Source of the DNA: Tubulanus polymorphus | Lineage: Eukaryota > Nemertea > Palaeonemertea > Tubulaniformes > Tubulanidae | Assembly (NCBI RefSeq): GCF_964204645.1 | Contig: NC_134030.1 | Coordinates: 19,847,110-19,911,109 of the forward strand | Length of the DNA: 64,000 bases | Direction: 5' to 3' | In this document: positions 12,651 through 25,113 of the stretch, piece by piece | How positions within the stretch are numbered: position 1 is the stretch's first letter | Layout of the letters: the number at the start of each line of letters is the position of its first letter | Translations under genes and position numbers: made by a program | The notes under the pieces: model-generated | The model's database searches: none | What the model was told of the DNA's origin: nothing | The model's input: the letters and a program-made list of their open reading frames with translations, nothing else

Positions 12651-14216
12651 ACATGAGTTCATAGAAGATTTGGCTAGTGTATTGAGCTTGGATCAAAATT
12701 TCCACCAGTTGTGATCTAGATGCTTAGTATACGTTAGTATACTGAACGGCATGATCGATGACCAACAATATTCACCATTGAATATACGATTTACTCACCT
12801 GTTGCACTGAAGGTTTGGGTTACTGATATTTCTGATCGATGAACCATGCTCACGAATCGGTGTGCAAATACATTTTCTAAAAGGAGTTTAATACAAATAT
12901 ACAGTTTGACAGGTTGTAGTGCAGTTCGGTCGTCAAAACAACTGACGAAAATTGTAATGAATACAATACATGTAGTTAATCTATCATGTGAAACTGAATT
13001 AACTCACAAACATCAGTTTAAGTACCGTACTGCTATTTCCAAAATTTCGATGTATTAAATTAGGCAGCCAAGAAAATTCACCCCCAATCAGTCGATTTCC
13101 GGTTAAGACTGAATGGAAGATTGTTTGAATGAACCGGAACCGAATTTCCCAATTATGTACTTTGAGCAAAAAACTTTTGTAAACTCGACCGTCGATCACA
13201 CAACTATATCTGTACTTCGATTATCGATTGTAAAACTAAACCCCCTGTTACGCTCCCGGCAGGTTTGGTGGATTTGTAAGGGACACTCAATCAAAAAATC
13301 AAACGAAATTTACCAACCAAATAAATAACAGGGACAATCCCTATTTTAGGAAAAAAAACAGAAATGAAGAAGAGCCACAATTCAAAGTATACACGATAAA
13401 CTCTAACTCCGCCCTTGAATTGTGCCGCATTCTTAGGCAGTTTTTACTCCAAGTCTTCAAATCACGAGGAATGCACGTATCACAGAGGGCCGCATTACGT
13501 CACTGCAGAAAATGCGTCTCGTGGAGAAAATGGTGCAAGGCGGGGATTTAACAAAACTGTTTAGATGATATAAAAGATGATGTGTTTTTCTGCTATCGTG
13601 AATATGTATTGTTAAAGGTTTTGAATACATATGGATTTAAAAACTTCTCGCTGCATTTCCCTTTAAGAGGACACCAAGAATAGTCAATCAATCACCAAAG
13701 CTGTGCAATTATTTGGTTTTACTTCAATTTGTATTTGAAGAATATATAGTATCGCGCGCAGTATTTTTCATCCATTCGTCGACTGTTCTGGCTCGAGAAA
13801 ACGAGATATTGTCATTTCGAAAGTATAATACGTTGGAAGAGCGACTAAGGTAAGCGTAGTGATAAAATATTCAAATTTAACGATAAAAATGATACCTTGT
13901 TCCTCAAAAGCTTAAAAGTTGACCCGGCCGGCCGCCGCCTATCTACCCTATACATTATTCTAAAAAAAAGAAACTATTATCAGCCATTCGACAACAAGAC
14001 GCGGCGGCTATTGAAACGAATGGATTACAAATTCTATTGAAATTTACAAAATAACCCGGGCGCTGCGGAGAAACAGGGTGTCTTTTTTAGCCTAAAATAA
14101 TATACTCCGATACGTACAGCAGCAATTTCAGTTGCCGGAATCTAAAATACGACACATGACTAAATACTTTTTTCTGCTGAAAATCATGCATCGATTAATT
14201 GATCAATGACGTGTCA

Positions 14217-14440
14217 CTGATCATACCGTTTAGCATAGTAGTATATTCTACGGTTATATGTAGATTTTCACCGATGGAGATCTCAATATAAATTACATAA
14301 AATTCATAACCAAATTCATTATTCCTGAAGATGACTATTAGGATATAGTCGAAACGTTGAATAAACTACTAAGCTCAAAGTAACATTTTCGGACTTTTTC
14401 TTATCATTGTGGGATTCTCTCTACATCGCGTCAACACGGA
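14217..14440. repeat. 224-bp insertion with CTGAAGA-hairpin-GAAACG (unit 2)
   Basis: Compared with unit 1 (where gtgtca runs straight into tatagtgttc at about 2086) this stretch is extra. It contains at 14324-14356 a stem with arms GACTAT/ATAGTC flanked by CTGAAGA and GAAACG, a motif common in metazoan retroelement ends and similar to a hammerhead ribozyme core with one extra base. Units 3 and 4 have it too. Confidence 0.45.
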
Positions 14441-14941
14441 TATAGTGTTCTATCAATCGCGTTCATAACCAAATTTTTCTATAATAAATGATTTTCTATA
14501 ATTGAGGTTAGTAACTAATTTCAAACGAATATCTTTTGACTAGATCATTTAGGCTGAGGAACCAAACTTGGAAGCGACTCTGAAGACAAAAAATGAATTA
14601 TCGATGATTATCTATATTAGATATTTGAAGCTTATCACTCACGGAAAGAAACGACAGAGACTTGTTCCTGCGATGCCCAAACACTAGCAATGCGGCCGCC
14701 CTGCACTCACTTCATAGCACGGCATTCAAACCAGCGATTCAAACCCGTTACACTGCTCTGCACTAAATCAAAAATACATCAAGTATTCTTTATGAATTTT
14801 TGACTATATCTATTATCAGTTCCTTTTTTTCTGTGTAGCTGCGTTATTTCAAACCTGGCCCATTCTCTGACGAAAAGGTTTGCTCATTGAGAGCCTATTT
14901 GAAAACTGTCGCAATATCAATTTTCTTTTTGAATTTTTGAA

Positions 14942-14975
14942 AATGCCAAATTGCAAATATAGTAGTAAATTAGAT
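14942..14975 (+). other. Deletion scar where unit 2 lost the knottin gene
   Basis: The sequence that precedes the knottin start in other units (gccaaattgcaaatat) is joined directly to sequence that in unit 4 lies after the gene (agtaaattagattcaataaa, 56701 onward). Both exons, the intron and the SINE-like element are gone. Confidence 0.75.
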
Positions 14976-15402
14976 TCAATAAAACTGCGAGTAAATAAAT
15001 CAATTGTCGGGTTGTTGACTGTTTATGATTCATCGGTCAGAGTTTTCAAAGTGATCAGAAGTGCCATTCTATCGGCGGTGAAGAACATTCATCGTCAATT
15101 AAAAAAGACTACTCGTAAGCAAAAGTCCAAAATCTCCCTAATCAATTATTTCAGTCCCAGGGTTTAAATGTTTCATATGCATCCATCCATTAAGATATTT
15201 AGAGTTTTCTGTCCTAGTTCCCGATCGGCGATTTTCCTGTGACTTCACGCAACCACGTATGAAACTGGGGAAAACAATACAAATACAGTTTTAATATGCT
15301 TTAAATGAAATCCATTTTCGTAGTTCATTGATGCTTCGATTTTTTGTTTATGAAATAGTAAGTATCATCTGCAAACATCGTGCAATCTAAGATGTCTATA
15401 GA

Positions 15403-15645
15403 TTATATCAGCAATAGGTGCCGAATATAAAGAGTAAATAAAACTGGCCCCAGAACTGAACCTTGGGGACTTCCATATCGAAAATCAGCAATATTACTAA
15501 TTTTACCGTTTGTAACAACTTTGTGTGTACATTCCTGAAGGTGCCTAAGATTTGAAATAATTCTGTTTTGAAGCTGATTAGCGGCCATACGTTCGAGCAT
15601 CTTTGTGGCTACAGGTAAGTAAGAAAATGATCTATCAATATTCAA
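15403..15645 (-). pseudogene. Non-LTR reverse-transcriptase fragment (unit 2)
   Basis: About 80 codons on the minus strand. An amino-terminal RT block with SYLPVATKMLERMAANQLQ is followed closely by PQGSVLGPVLFTLYI, a conserved block of LINE-type reverse transcriptases. The middle of the domain is missing, so it cannot be active. I read it as a relic of a non-LTR retrotransposon; the clade cannot be decided from so little sequence. Confidence 0.65.
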
Positions 15646-16314
15646 TTAGTATAGATTTAAAAGTTTTGGTTTTTATCAATTGCTTAACCGAGCATGATTT
15701 TAACTAAACTGTTCGTAGGTACAACACCGGTTTCCAAAGAGCATTTCATAAATGGCTTATGCGAGCTTTCAACTTAAATTTCGTGTTGGGCGGTGATTTA
15801 TTGATAGGCCGTCTAGAAGACTGAGAACCGCATATTTTTTTTTAAACTTTCTTTCAAAATCAATTCTGCAAGATCTAGCGGTTTGAAATCAAATAAATTC
15901 GTTTCGTTGAAATTTTCGTCATCTTGAATTGATGCTAATGTAGAAAAGCATTGAATAATGATTTTGAGGTTCATCGTTAATATTCAATGATTCTATAACT
16001 AAAATTACGTTCGGGTTGAATGTGTTCTGGTGAAATACGTAATGTCTAATGACGAAATTCGTGTTTGAACAAATTGGAAAAAAAAAACAAAATTGGAATT
16101 AATTGGCGCCTTAGGAATTTTGGTAAGCAACGTGGAATCTAGAAATTATTGCTAATTGGAAAACAGATCTTTATGCAAAAAATCCAAACATTTCAAATCT
16201 AGAATCGGTTTAGAACTAATTGCGGCAGTAACTAAAAAATCAACTTAAAAGAAGTCACAGCAAATTCTCTGATTGGACGAACTGCAATTTGTGCTCAGTT
16301 GTTATTCGACGAAA

Positions 16315-19300
16315 ATGGTTTCGGTTCATTTTGTCGTGTTGATGCTGTTCGGTATGGATCGACTGAGAGCGCTGTTTATAGCGTCGCTGGTCGTCTGGCG
16401 AGTTAACATCGCACACGCTGATCTGTCTGACTCTGTGACGGTCAGTTCGTCTTGTAACAACACTTGGTACCCGGTCGATTCTACGTCCGGTTACATCGTT
16501 TCACCGAATTACCCGTCGCTAACGCGCGGTGTTGAATGTCGTTGGTTCGTCAACAGCTCTTTACCGGGAACTTTCAACATCAAACTATACTACGACATCG
16601 AGCCGTCGATATTCTGTAGTGATAACTACCTTCTCGTCGGTGAGTCCGATAACAGATTCTGCGGTGAAGGAAAACATGAAATCCGCCGTAACGATTCGAT
16701 CTCGTTGATGTTTAGGAGTAACGTCGATGGTGCGCGGGGTAGTCGGGATTATCTCATATATCGTTATGAACGAGACAATTTGAAATTATTTCTTAACTGC
16801 AGGAACATTTTTCATAGAATAAACAAATTACAAACACCGAGAGGATACAAATTCGCAATATATTTAAATCGTTGTCAATTATATTTGGAATGGATCGGGA
16901 TCCCGGACGGTTTTGCGATTAATTTGACGTTTACACAGGTCGATTTCAGATTATATCCTGGCGCTCATTCAGCGACAACTGTTCAGATTTACGACGGATG
17001 GAACATCACCAGTGAACCTATAGCTGTTATACCAGAACAAACCGGACATCCACCTTCATCATTCTATACTAAAACTAACAAAGCGATTATTGATACACAT
17101 CTATTGCCCTTTAAATCGCAACTATTAGCTCATGTCTATAGAATATCTGATTGGAACGTCTCTAATCCGTTAATTCAAATCTCTAATAACGAGTCTGGAG
17201 TGCTCATTCCCGGTGACAACAGTTTACACGTAATAACTCGATCAAAACACTTACACTGCTGGTCTATCACAGTGCAGGTGTTACAGTACGTCGTCTTCAA
17301 CTGGGCACGTGATCTCAACACATCCGGTGACGTCATTGGCGTATATAAACTAGAAGGTTTACGCGTTGTAGGAACTGATATTTTACTCGGTTACAACTAC
17401 CTGGAATCACTGAGTGTTAAATCTGACGGCTTTCTCGTCATACTGTGCGTTTTAATAAGACAAGGTGTTTTACCGTCGAATGTGAAAATTGAATTTGAAG
17501 TGAAATCTTTTTCCATAAAAGACGTACGAGTGGAAAAACGCTCGGTGAGTATTGTGCCTTTTAATTTTAAGTTTATGATTTTGGATTTGTGTTTGGATGT
17601 GTGTGGATCTCTGTTATTAGGTTTCATGCGTAGAGTTTACTTTATACTTTAGTGGGAAATTTTGGATTTTTCACCTGAAAAAGAAATTTAATTTTAGCTA
17701 ATCTTAAAACATGAATTGCTGCACGTGACAAAATCATTAATCGACGTAGATTTGAAAATGTTGTTATGTTATTAATACTTGAAAAAACAAATGCTGATTT
17801 GTTATATTTTGTAGATATCTGGTAACAGAAACAAATACGATTTGATTGTTCAAAATCTGTTCCCGACGACAAAGAAGACAACATTATCGTATCGCATAAA
17901 TACATTAGAATTTAAACGGAAAGTTGATATCTATGAGGATGGCTTAAAACTAACAGTTTTATCAGAGACGTGCGAGGGAGCTGGATTTTATATATATGAT
18001 GGTGGTAATTTTACAGCGAGACGCTATGGTCCGTATTGTCCTGGTCATAAATACGGTCGTAACGTCGTCAGTCTGATTACATCAGGAGGACCGGTTACTG
18101 TAGTAGGATACGCTTATAGTGATGTACCTAAATCTGGGTATCTCAGATTCAATCCTACTGATTGTGACGGGTATGTTCTACAGGAAGGAGAAAATCAGAT
18201 CAATATGACGTCACACTGTCTCGTGATTACACCTGAAAACCGGCGCCTTCCTTTAGAAAATATTTATATATTATCAGAACACGAATATCAAATTTACACA
18301 TGTTTCCGTGGTTTAAATTCGTGTCGTGATGTTACTCTCACAACTCAATTACTGAATAACAGTCTCTTAATGAATCATCTGATGATAAAAGGAAGTAGTT
18401 ATAGGTTCTGGAGTAGTTCAATGATGATTGTACTACGACGTAAATGTTTGGTGTTGATGATCTATCAAGATTCCCCGGTAGTTACTGCTAGTAGTTTTGC
18501 ATACATCCCGCCGATGCAAGAAAAATGTGGAGTCGCACAATCACCGAACTATCCTCGATATGTTACACAACGCAGTAAATCAAGTTTGTACTACTCATTT
18601 CATTACGACAAACATTTGAATTATTACATCAGATTCCTTTTCAAATTTATGGGACACGCCTCGTGCAGCCCTTCTAGTAGTAATGCTGTTCGAGACCTGT
18701 TATTACTGGTACAGAGTATTTTTAAACCCGGTAGTGTTTTACTCCTTGTGGGGCTGCGTCGCCACGAGACTAAAATATGTGAAAATAACGCTGTACCTGG
18801 ACTTGTATTGTACAGTCTACTCGGGTATGACGTTTACTTTGAAACGAAAAACTATATCCCTTTATTTCAAATTCAATACACTTTAGAACAATCGCCTTCA
18901 CAAACACATCGAAATAATGACTGCGGATCAGATTTTCTAGATTCAGGTGTTTCGTGTATCAGATACATCAAACATGAACGTCTGAATTGGGATTACGCTG
19001 AAATGTACTGTCAACAGAAATACGGAGGACATCTTCTCAGTATCAACTCTGAACAGGAAATGATTGCTGTAAAAAAACTGTTCGCTACGAAACTTCTTCA
19101 GGAGGCGTATTCACAGGCGGCGCTGATTGTGATGATTGGATTGAAATGGCAGGTAATTTCAAATTATCGTTATGAACATGTTTACCAACATTCATTTAGT
19201 TTTGAACATGATTTTGAATTTGTTACGAATTCATTCATTCTCTACTAAAAGTTTAGAATCTTTCATATTAATTGAAACAGATTTCTATTAGTCATCGTGT

Positions 19301-22300
19301 AAAAATATAACATAATCTTAATTTGATAAACTCAATTCAGACGCTTGATATAAGTTAGATATCCAAAAGCTAATCGTCATGAACTATTCTAAAACTATTT
19401 CGATCAATGAAACTGAATTTATTTTGAACAGGATGATGGTTATTACACGTGGACTGATGGGAAACCATTGAGCTACACAGAGTGGTTTAAACCTACTATA
19501 ATAAACGAAACGATACCAGAAGTTATTCAAGGACTGATATCTCCTCTAAGAAAACAACCGATAAATGACGTCAATATGCCGTGTACGGCGATGATTCTGA
19601 ATAATCCACGAGGATCAGCGAACTGGGTTCGATTCCCGTGTCAAATCGAGGAAACTCGAACAACTTTCATTTGTGAGAAAGACAAAGATAACTCCTCATC
19701 GACTGAAAATCACAAATTACCTGTTGCAGAAGAAAACTCTACTTATTATTCGGGGATATTGGAATCAGTTAACTCCACGTGTTTAAAGGGATGGATTCGT
19801 ATAGAAGGACATTGCTATCAGATACTTACAGCCTGGGATACTCACAGATTGTCAATTCGGGAAGCTGAGGAAATGTGTCATACAATCGGTGGTGAAATAG
19901 GTATAGTATCCAATGATGTTATAATTCAGCATTTGATTCAAATATTTCATTATGAACATCAATATGGTGCTATACTGGCGAGGACTACGGATAGTGAAGT
20001 TCTTGCTCTGAATCCAGTTTTGACCAGAGATGAAATAACATATATAAAAACGGTGAAATGGTCAGTGACTGCCTTTGATAATGTCACAGATGTAGCGCAT
20101 TCAGTGCTATGTTCCTATAATGTAACTGATGAAGAGTTGGCTTCTATTAAACGTTGTAAATCGTGGCAATTTGAATGTAACGATCAAAGATGTATCAGCG
20201 ACCATCGCGTATGTGATACCAGAAACGACTGTCCACACGGTGAAGATGAACTCGATTGTTCGGGTACAAACTTACACAGTCAGTTCCACTGTACCGATGG
20301 AGAAGTTATATCAGTTAGTAATTTGTGCGATTTTGTACGAGATTGCGCTGACGGATCAGATGAGAACTCGTGCTATCATACTTCATGTTCCTCTGAACAG
20401 TTTAAGTGTAGCAATGGACAATGCGTGGGTAAATATAATCGATGTGATGGACTGGTTGATTGTAAAGATAAATCTGATGAGATCGGCTGCACTTCCGATG
20501 AATGTAACGGGTTTCTGTGTGTAAATGGTGAATGTATCAGTTCTCTGTTGTATCGGGATGGTGTTGTAGATTGTGCTGGTAGCCTCGAAGAAGATGAGAT
20601 TGTCGCCAACATAACAGTTACACCAAAGATTCACTGTACTACAGAGAACTACTGTACGACTAATTTCATAAACTTATGTAAGAAATCCGATGAACAAAGA
20701 TGTTCTTTCGATTCTCCTCACTGTTATCCTAGACGTCGCAGGTGTATTTTAGAAAGGATGCCGATTGGTTACCCGGTATGTAGAAGGCTCGAGCATATAC
20801 AAGGTTGTACTGATTTCAAGTGTCCAACTGGTACTGTAAAGTGTCCAGCAACTTACTGTATACCGATGGGACAGGTGTGCGATGGTCGATCCGATTGTCC
20901 TAACTCAGAAGATGAGCGAAACTGCAAGACTTTGTCATGTCCTGGCATGTTCAAATGTGGCCAGGAAAACCGATGCATACCTCAATCTGAAGTTTGTGAT
21001 GGTGTCGTCAATTGTAAACATACCACTGATGACGAAGCTTTATGTGACGTCATATGTCCAAAGGAATGTAAATGTCAAGGTCATTTGATTGATTGCGATC
21101 ATGCCGATTTCGTAGAAATTACTTATCTTTTCTCGGCATCAACTCGAGTTCTGATTTTATCAAGAAACCAAGTTGTATTCAATGAGTCCACATTTTCTTC
21201 GTACCTCTATTTACATTTCCTTAATATTTCACGTAACAATTTGTCTTATATTGTTCCAAACTCGTTCTCAAACCTGCATAATCTACATACATTAGATCTA
21301 GCTTATAACCACATAATATCATTTTCCGCGAATACATTCGCCGGTTTGTATAGTTTGAAAATGCTTTTGATTTTTGGAAATCCAGTGAGATATTTAGAAG
21401 AAGGCAGTTTTCGAGGTTTAAAGTCATTAAGGGATCTCGATCTTCACGGACTTTCCTTGTCGTTACTCGGTGGAAATGTGTTCCGTGGTTTATCCGCTTT
21501 AGAGTCGTTAAATGTCAGCAGTAACGTGATCAAATATATTTCACGAAATGCGTTCGCCGGATTAACAAAACTAAGAAATCTGGATCTAACCAAAAATTCT
21601 GAAGTCATATCCGTACAAAGAAACGTTTTTGACAGTCTTACATTATTGAGTTCGTTGGCTTCTGACGCGTACAAATTTTGTTGCATGGTTCCGAATGTTG
21701 ACCAGTGTCTCCCGGAAGCCGACCAATTTTCATCTTGTTCCGACCTGATGGGTAACACTGTTCTTAGAGCAATCATTTGGGCGATCGCTTCATTCAGCTT
21801 TTTTGCAAACATCACCGTAATTTTACTTCGCGTTCAAGCGATACGCATTTCATCCTCTGAGTCACGTAACATATCCTCTGATATCCTCATCATTAATATT
21901 GCCACCTGCGATTTTCTCATGTCAATTTATCTTTTTCTGATCGCTGGAGCCGATTACGTCTATAAAAGTGTTTATTTCCTCAATTCTGAAAGGTGGACAG
22001 ATAGTTCACTGTGTCGACTCGCTGGGATTTTAGTAACTCTTTCGTGCGAAGGGTCTTTGCTTTTTCTCCTGATTCTAACCCGTCAAAGATACTCGAATAT
22101 CGTCGATCCATTTTCTGGAAGCCCAATTATATCATCGACATATGTGTCCGGTATTTGCTGTATATGCTGGATCATTTTGGGCAACATTTCAATGCTACCG
22201 CTGTCGTCATCTTCTTATTTCGGACATAACTTTTACGGCACAACTGGTGTTTGTTTACCTATGAATTTACTATCCATCGATGTCCACGCCTGGCAATATT

Positions 22301-22662
22301 CATTCGCTATATTTGCCGTGTTTAACTCGGTCGTACTTGCTACAATAATGATGACGTATGCACAGATGTATAGACTCGTATCTGGAAGCAGGTCCGGCTC
22401 GGGTAGAGCTGATCCTACCGAATTGGTTCTGGCACGTAGGAGTTTAGTGATAAATCTGTGTAATTTATTTTGCTGGTTACCGATAATTATCGTTCAGTTT
22501 TGCGCTGTATTGCGAGTAGAAATACCGAACCAAGTGGCGGCTTGGTTGGCGGTACTTTTCCTACCGATCAACTCGTCACTGAATCCACTTCTTTACACCA
22601 TCCTCACTATTGATATTAAATCTATTCGGGCCAGAAATAAACGCGTTTTGAAAACTCGCTGA
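16315..22662 (+). CDS. CUB/C-type lectin/LDLa/LRR seven-transmembrane receptor, copy 2
   Basis: Exons 16315-17544, 17815-19152 and 19432-22662, all phase 0, about 1932 residues. The domain order is that of copy 1, including QRY at the DRY position and NPLLY in helix 7. The second CUB-like region of exon 1 (about 16790-17130) is the most divergent of the four copies, with an extra few residues before the conserved GYKFA and a changed stretch up to VIPEQ. In exon 2 the segment after VVGYAY matches the copy 4 type (KSGYL) and not the copy 1/3 type. Intron 1 is only 270 bases, against 399 in copy 1. No frame damage is seen. Intron 2 and its flanks are essentially identical to those of copy 3. Confidence 0.88.
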
Positions 22663-22803
22663 ACCATTCGACAGTCAAACCCTGACTATGCACTCTAATC
22701 AGAATGCTGCGAAATCTTTTCAGATGAAATATATTATATACATAAACAAATACGTAGCAAACGTGTGGACTCGAGAACGAACTGATACTTGCTTATACGT
22801 TCC

Positions 22804-22809
22804 AATAAA
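22804..22809 (+). promoter_or_regulatory. Poly(A) signal of receptor copy 2
   Basis: AATAAA about 140 bases after the stop, in the same context as in copy 1. Confidence 0.6.
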
Positions 22810-23288
22810 AAAAAAACTGACGACACTTCAAGATAATATCGCAAAGTAATGAAATCATCGAATGGGTTTCGAATCGTGTCCTGAAATACGACGTAGCGAT
22901 AAGAATACACGCTAGGAGAGCTGAGTAATGTCATTTAATATGAGTTGTAACACCGATTATCCTGACAGTTAATTACGCTTATTTTATATCAGGATGATTT
23001 AAAAATTATGTAAGCTGGAAATAAAAGTGTCAAATAGTGGTACATGTTCTACGTTCATCGATTTAAAACCGTATTTGAGCGCTTCAATGTTTAATCGAAG
23101 GATAAAGCTTGCGTTGCTTTCGTCCATTCAAAGTCCTACGCCCGGAGGAGGTGGGATCACTTCAAATGCGTGTCGATCCATATGGACATTATCGGCGCTG
23201 TTAAAGGTGATCTACGTCTTTTGAATTCAGTCGTGATCAGTATGTTCTTGCCAGTTTCTCGTTTATTAATCTTTTATAGCCTCGGCCT

Positions 23289-23579
23289 TCAGCACCCCCT
23301 AACAAAGGATAAGTATCGTCTAATGCACTGAGTTAGGTGTACTCGGGCCCACAACGGGAACGACAATTGAATCAATCGCTCAGCACTGATCAGAATGATT
23401 ACCGAGTTCCGATGCGTCTTCGCCGTGTGAACAAGTCCGTCACAGTACACAGTAAACACCGCCGACACTCCGTAAAAATAATTCAAATATCGGAATTTTT
23501 CCAGACCGTACGTCCACAACGATACGTATTCCTTCAATAAGGTGAAGCAAAATAACGCGACCAGGTATTTTAGGATCAC
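23289..23579 (-). pseudogene. Degenerate class A GPCR fragment, helix 2-3 region (unit 2)
   Basis: This is the cleanest copy: 96 open codons on the minus strand, with a hydrophobic helix-2-like start (MILKYLVALFCFTL), a loop, a helix-3-like stretch and ISAERLIQLSFPLWARVHLT, which resembles the D/E-R-Y boundary and second intracellular loop of class A peptide receptors. Only about two helices remain. It is unrelated in detail to the large receptor upstream. Whether it is an exon of a larger gene or a relic is unresolved. Confidence 0.5.
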
Positions 23580-23657
23580 AAATATTCTGAGCAGGTGGTA
23601 CGTACAAATTTGTAAATTCGAGAAAAAACAATTGTAAGAAATAACCGTGAAAATTAG

Positions 23658-23731
23658 CGTTCGAACCCCTAAGCCCTCGGTTGCCTGGAGACTAGTGACC
23701 GGCGGCTTAAAACCACTCGGCCAATGCGCCT
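23658..23731 (-). repeat. tRNA-like SINE head at unit boundary (unit 2)
   Basis: Same tRNA-like A-box and B-box pair as at 12572-12650, with small changes. Confidence 0.5.
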
Positions 23732-25087
23732 GTTACATGAGTTCAAAGAAGGTTTGGCTAGTGTATTGAGCTTGGATCAAAATTTCCACCAGTTGTGATC
23801 TAGATGCTTAGTATACGTTAGTATACTGAACGGCATGATCGATGACCAACAATATTCACCATTGAATATACGATTTACTCACCTGTTGCACTGGAGGTTT
23901 GGGTTACTGATATTTCTGATCGATGAGCAATGCTCACGAATCGGTGTGCAAATACATTTTCTAAAAGGAGTTCAATACAAATATACAGTTTGACAGGTTG
24001 TAGTGCAGTTCGGTCGTCAAAACAACTGACGAAAATTGTAATGAATAGTTAATCTATCATGTGAAACTGAATTAACTCACAAACATCAGTTTAAGTACCG
24101 TACTGCTATTTCCAAAATTTCGATGTATTAAATTAGGCAGCCAAGAAAATTCACCCCCAATCAGTCGCTTGCCGGTTAAGACTGAATGGAAGATTGTTTG
24201 AATGAACCGGAACAGAATTTCCCAATTATGTACTTTGAGCAAAAAACTTTTGTAAACTCGACCGCTGATCACACAACTATATCTGTACTTCGATTATCGA
24301 TTGTAAAACCAAACCCCCTGTTTCGCTCCCGGCAGGTGTGGTGGGTTTGTAAGGGACACTCAATCAAAAAATCAAACGAAATTTACCAACAAAATAAATA
24401 ACAGGAACAATCCCTATTTTAGGAAAAAACACAAATGAAGAAGAGCCACAATTCAAAGTATACACGATAAAATCTATCAAATTGAACCCACTACGTTCGC
24501 TAACAGCCACTATCACGTGGAAATCGGCAAAATTACGGCAATATTTAAACTTCAAACCGGGGCGTTGATGATGTACGTAGTCCCGGCCCACTACATACAT
24601 GAGTGACTTCTAGACGAATAATATATTTATCGAAATCCCGATTAGAATATTCCTGCTGTGCGGCCAGTTTGTTCTCTACTTATCATCAAACTGTGTTAAA
24701 CATATCCTGAATTGACGGTGCAGTATTTCAGGGGCAAATCTCGGGTATTTGGGTCCAGGGAAGTAAAAGGGACCATATGAAACGTTTCTGTAATGACGAA
24801 GCAAGACGCATAGCAGCATAGCCCTACGGCCAGGACAATAGAAATGTTTCTAAATTTCAAGAAGAATTTGGTCAGATTTTCCACGAAGTTGAATATTGAC
24901 ATCCATGAAATTGATCAAAAAATACACAATTCCACGACCACAATCACATACCATTGTATATTCATCATTTTAAATGAGAAAATACCACTTCTGTTTGTTT
25001 TATATTCACCTTTAATGTCACTTTTAAACAGTTTCGAGGAAAGAAGAATTCCTAAGAAATTCTTTTTTGGGACTTTCAAATTTAGGC

Positions 25088-25113
25088 GGGGGCGGGGTGG
25101 GTGGGGGACGGGG
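25088..25113 (+). other. Possible G-quadruplex tract (unit 3 only)
   Basis: Five runs of three to five G separated by one or two bases. It satisfies the usual G3+ four-run rule. Units 1, 2 and 4 do not have it. Confidence 0.6.

Larger units (their letters stand above)
1..12709. repeat. Tandem array unit 1 (about 12.7 kb)
   Basis: The sequence at position 1 (starting agttgtgatctagatgctta) recurs at 12710, 23791 and 53611, which sets the unit boundaries used here; the true breakpoints are unknown and the array continues past both window ends. Gene-free stretches: 1-2633 is non-coding, conserved between units, with only short unconvincing ORFs; 3311-3895 holds a 60-codon open stretch (about 3493-3668, plus strand) of uncertain origin; 4443-5094 is the upstream region of the receptor gene; 11580-12183 is receptor 3' UTR and flank. 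Unit 1 and unit 3 keep about 640 bp (here about 678-1310) that units 2 and 4 lack. Confidence 0.9.
12710..23790. repeat. Tandem array unit 2 (about 11.1 kb)
   Basis: Starts with the same boundary sequence as unit 1. It is shorter than unit 1 for three visible reasons: about 640 bp missing at 13398 (shared with unit 4), the knottin gene missing near 14960, and the 59-codon minus-strand stretch missing near 15745. Gene-free stretches: 12710-14216 conserved non-coding sequence; 14441-15402 flank with the knottin deletion scar and the 60-codon stretch (14968-15167); 15646-16314 receptor upstream region; 22663-23288 receptor 3' flank. Confidence 0.9.

Noticed and set aside
14324-14356. Canonical hammerhead ribozyme
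   Set aside because: One extra base lies between CTGAAGA and the stem and I could not find stems I and III, so it is reported only as hammerhead-like.
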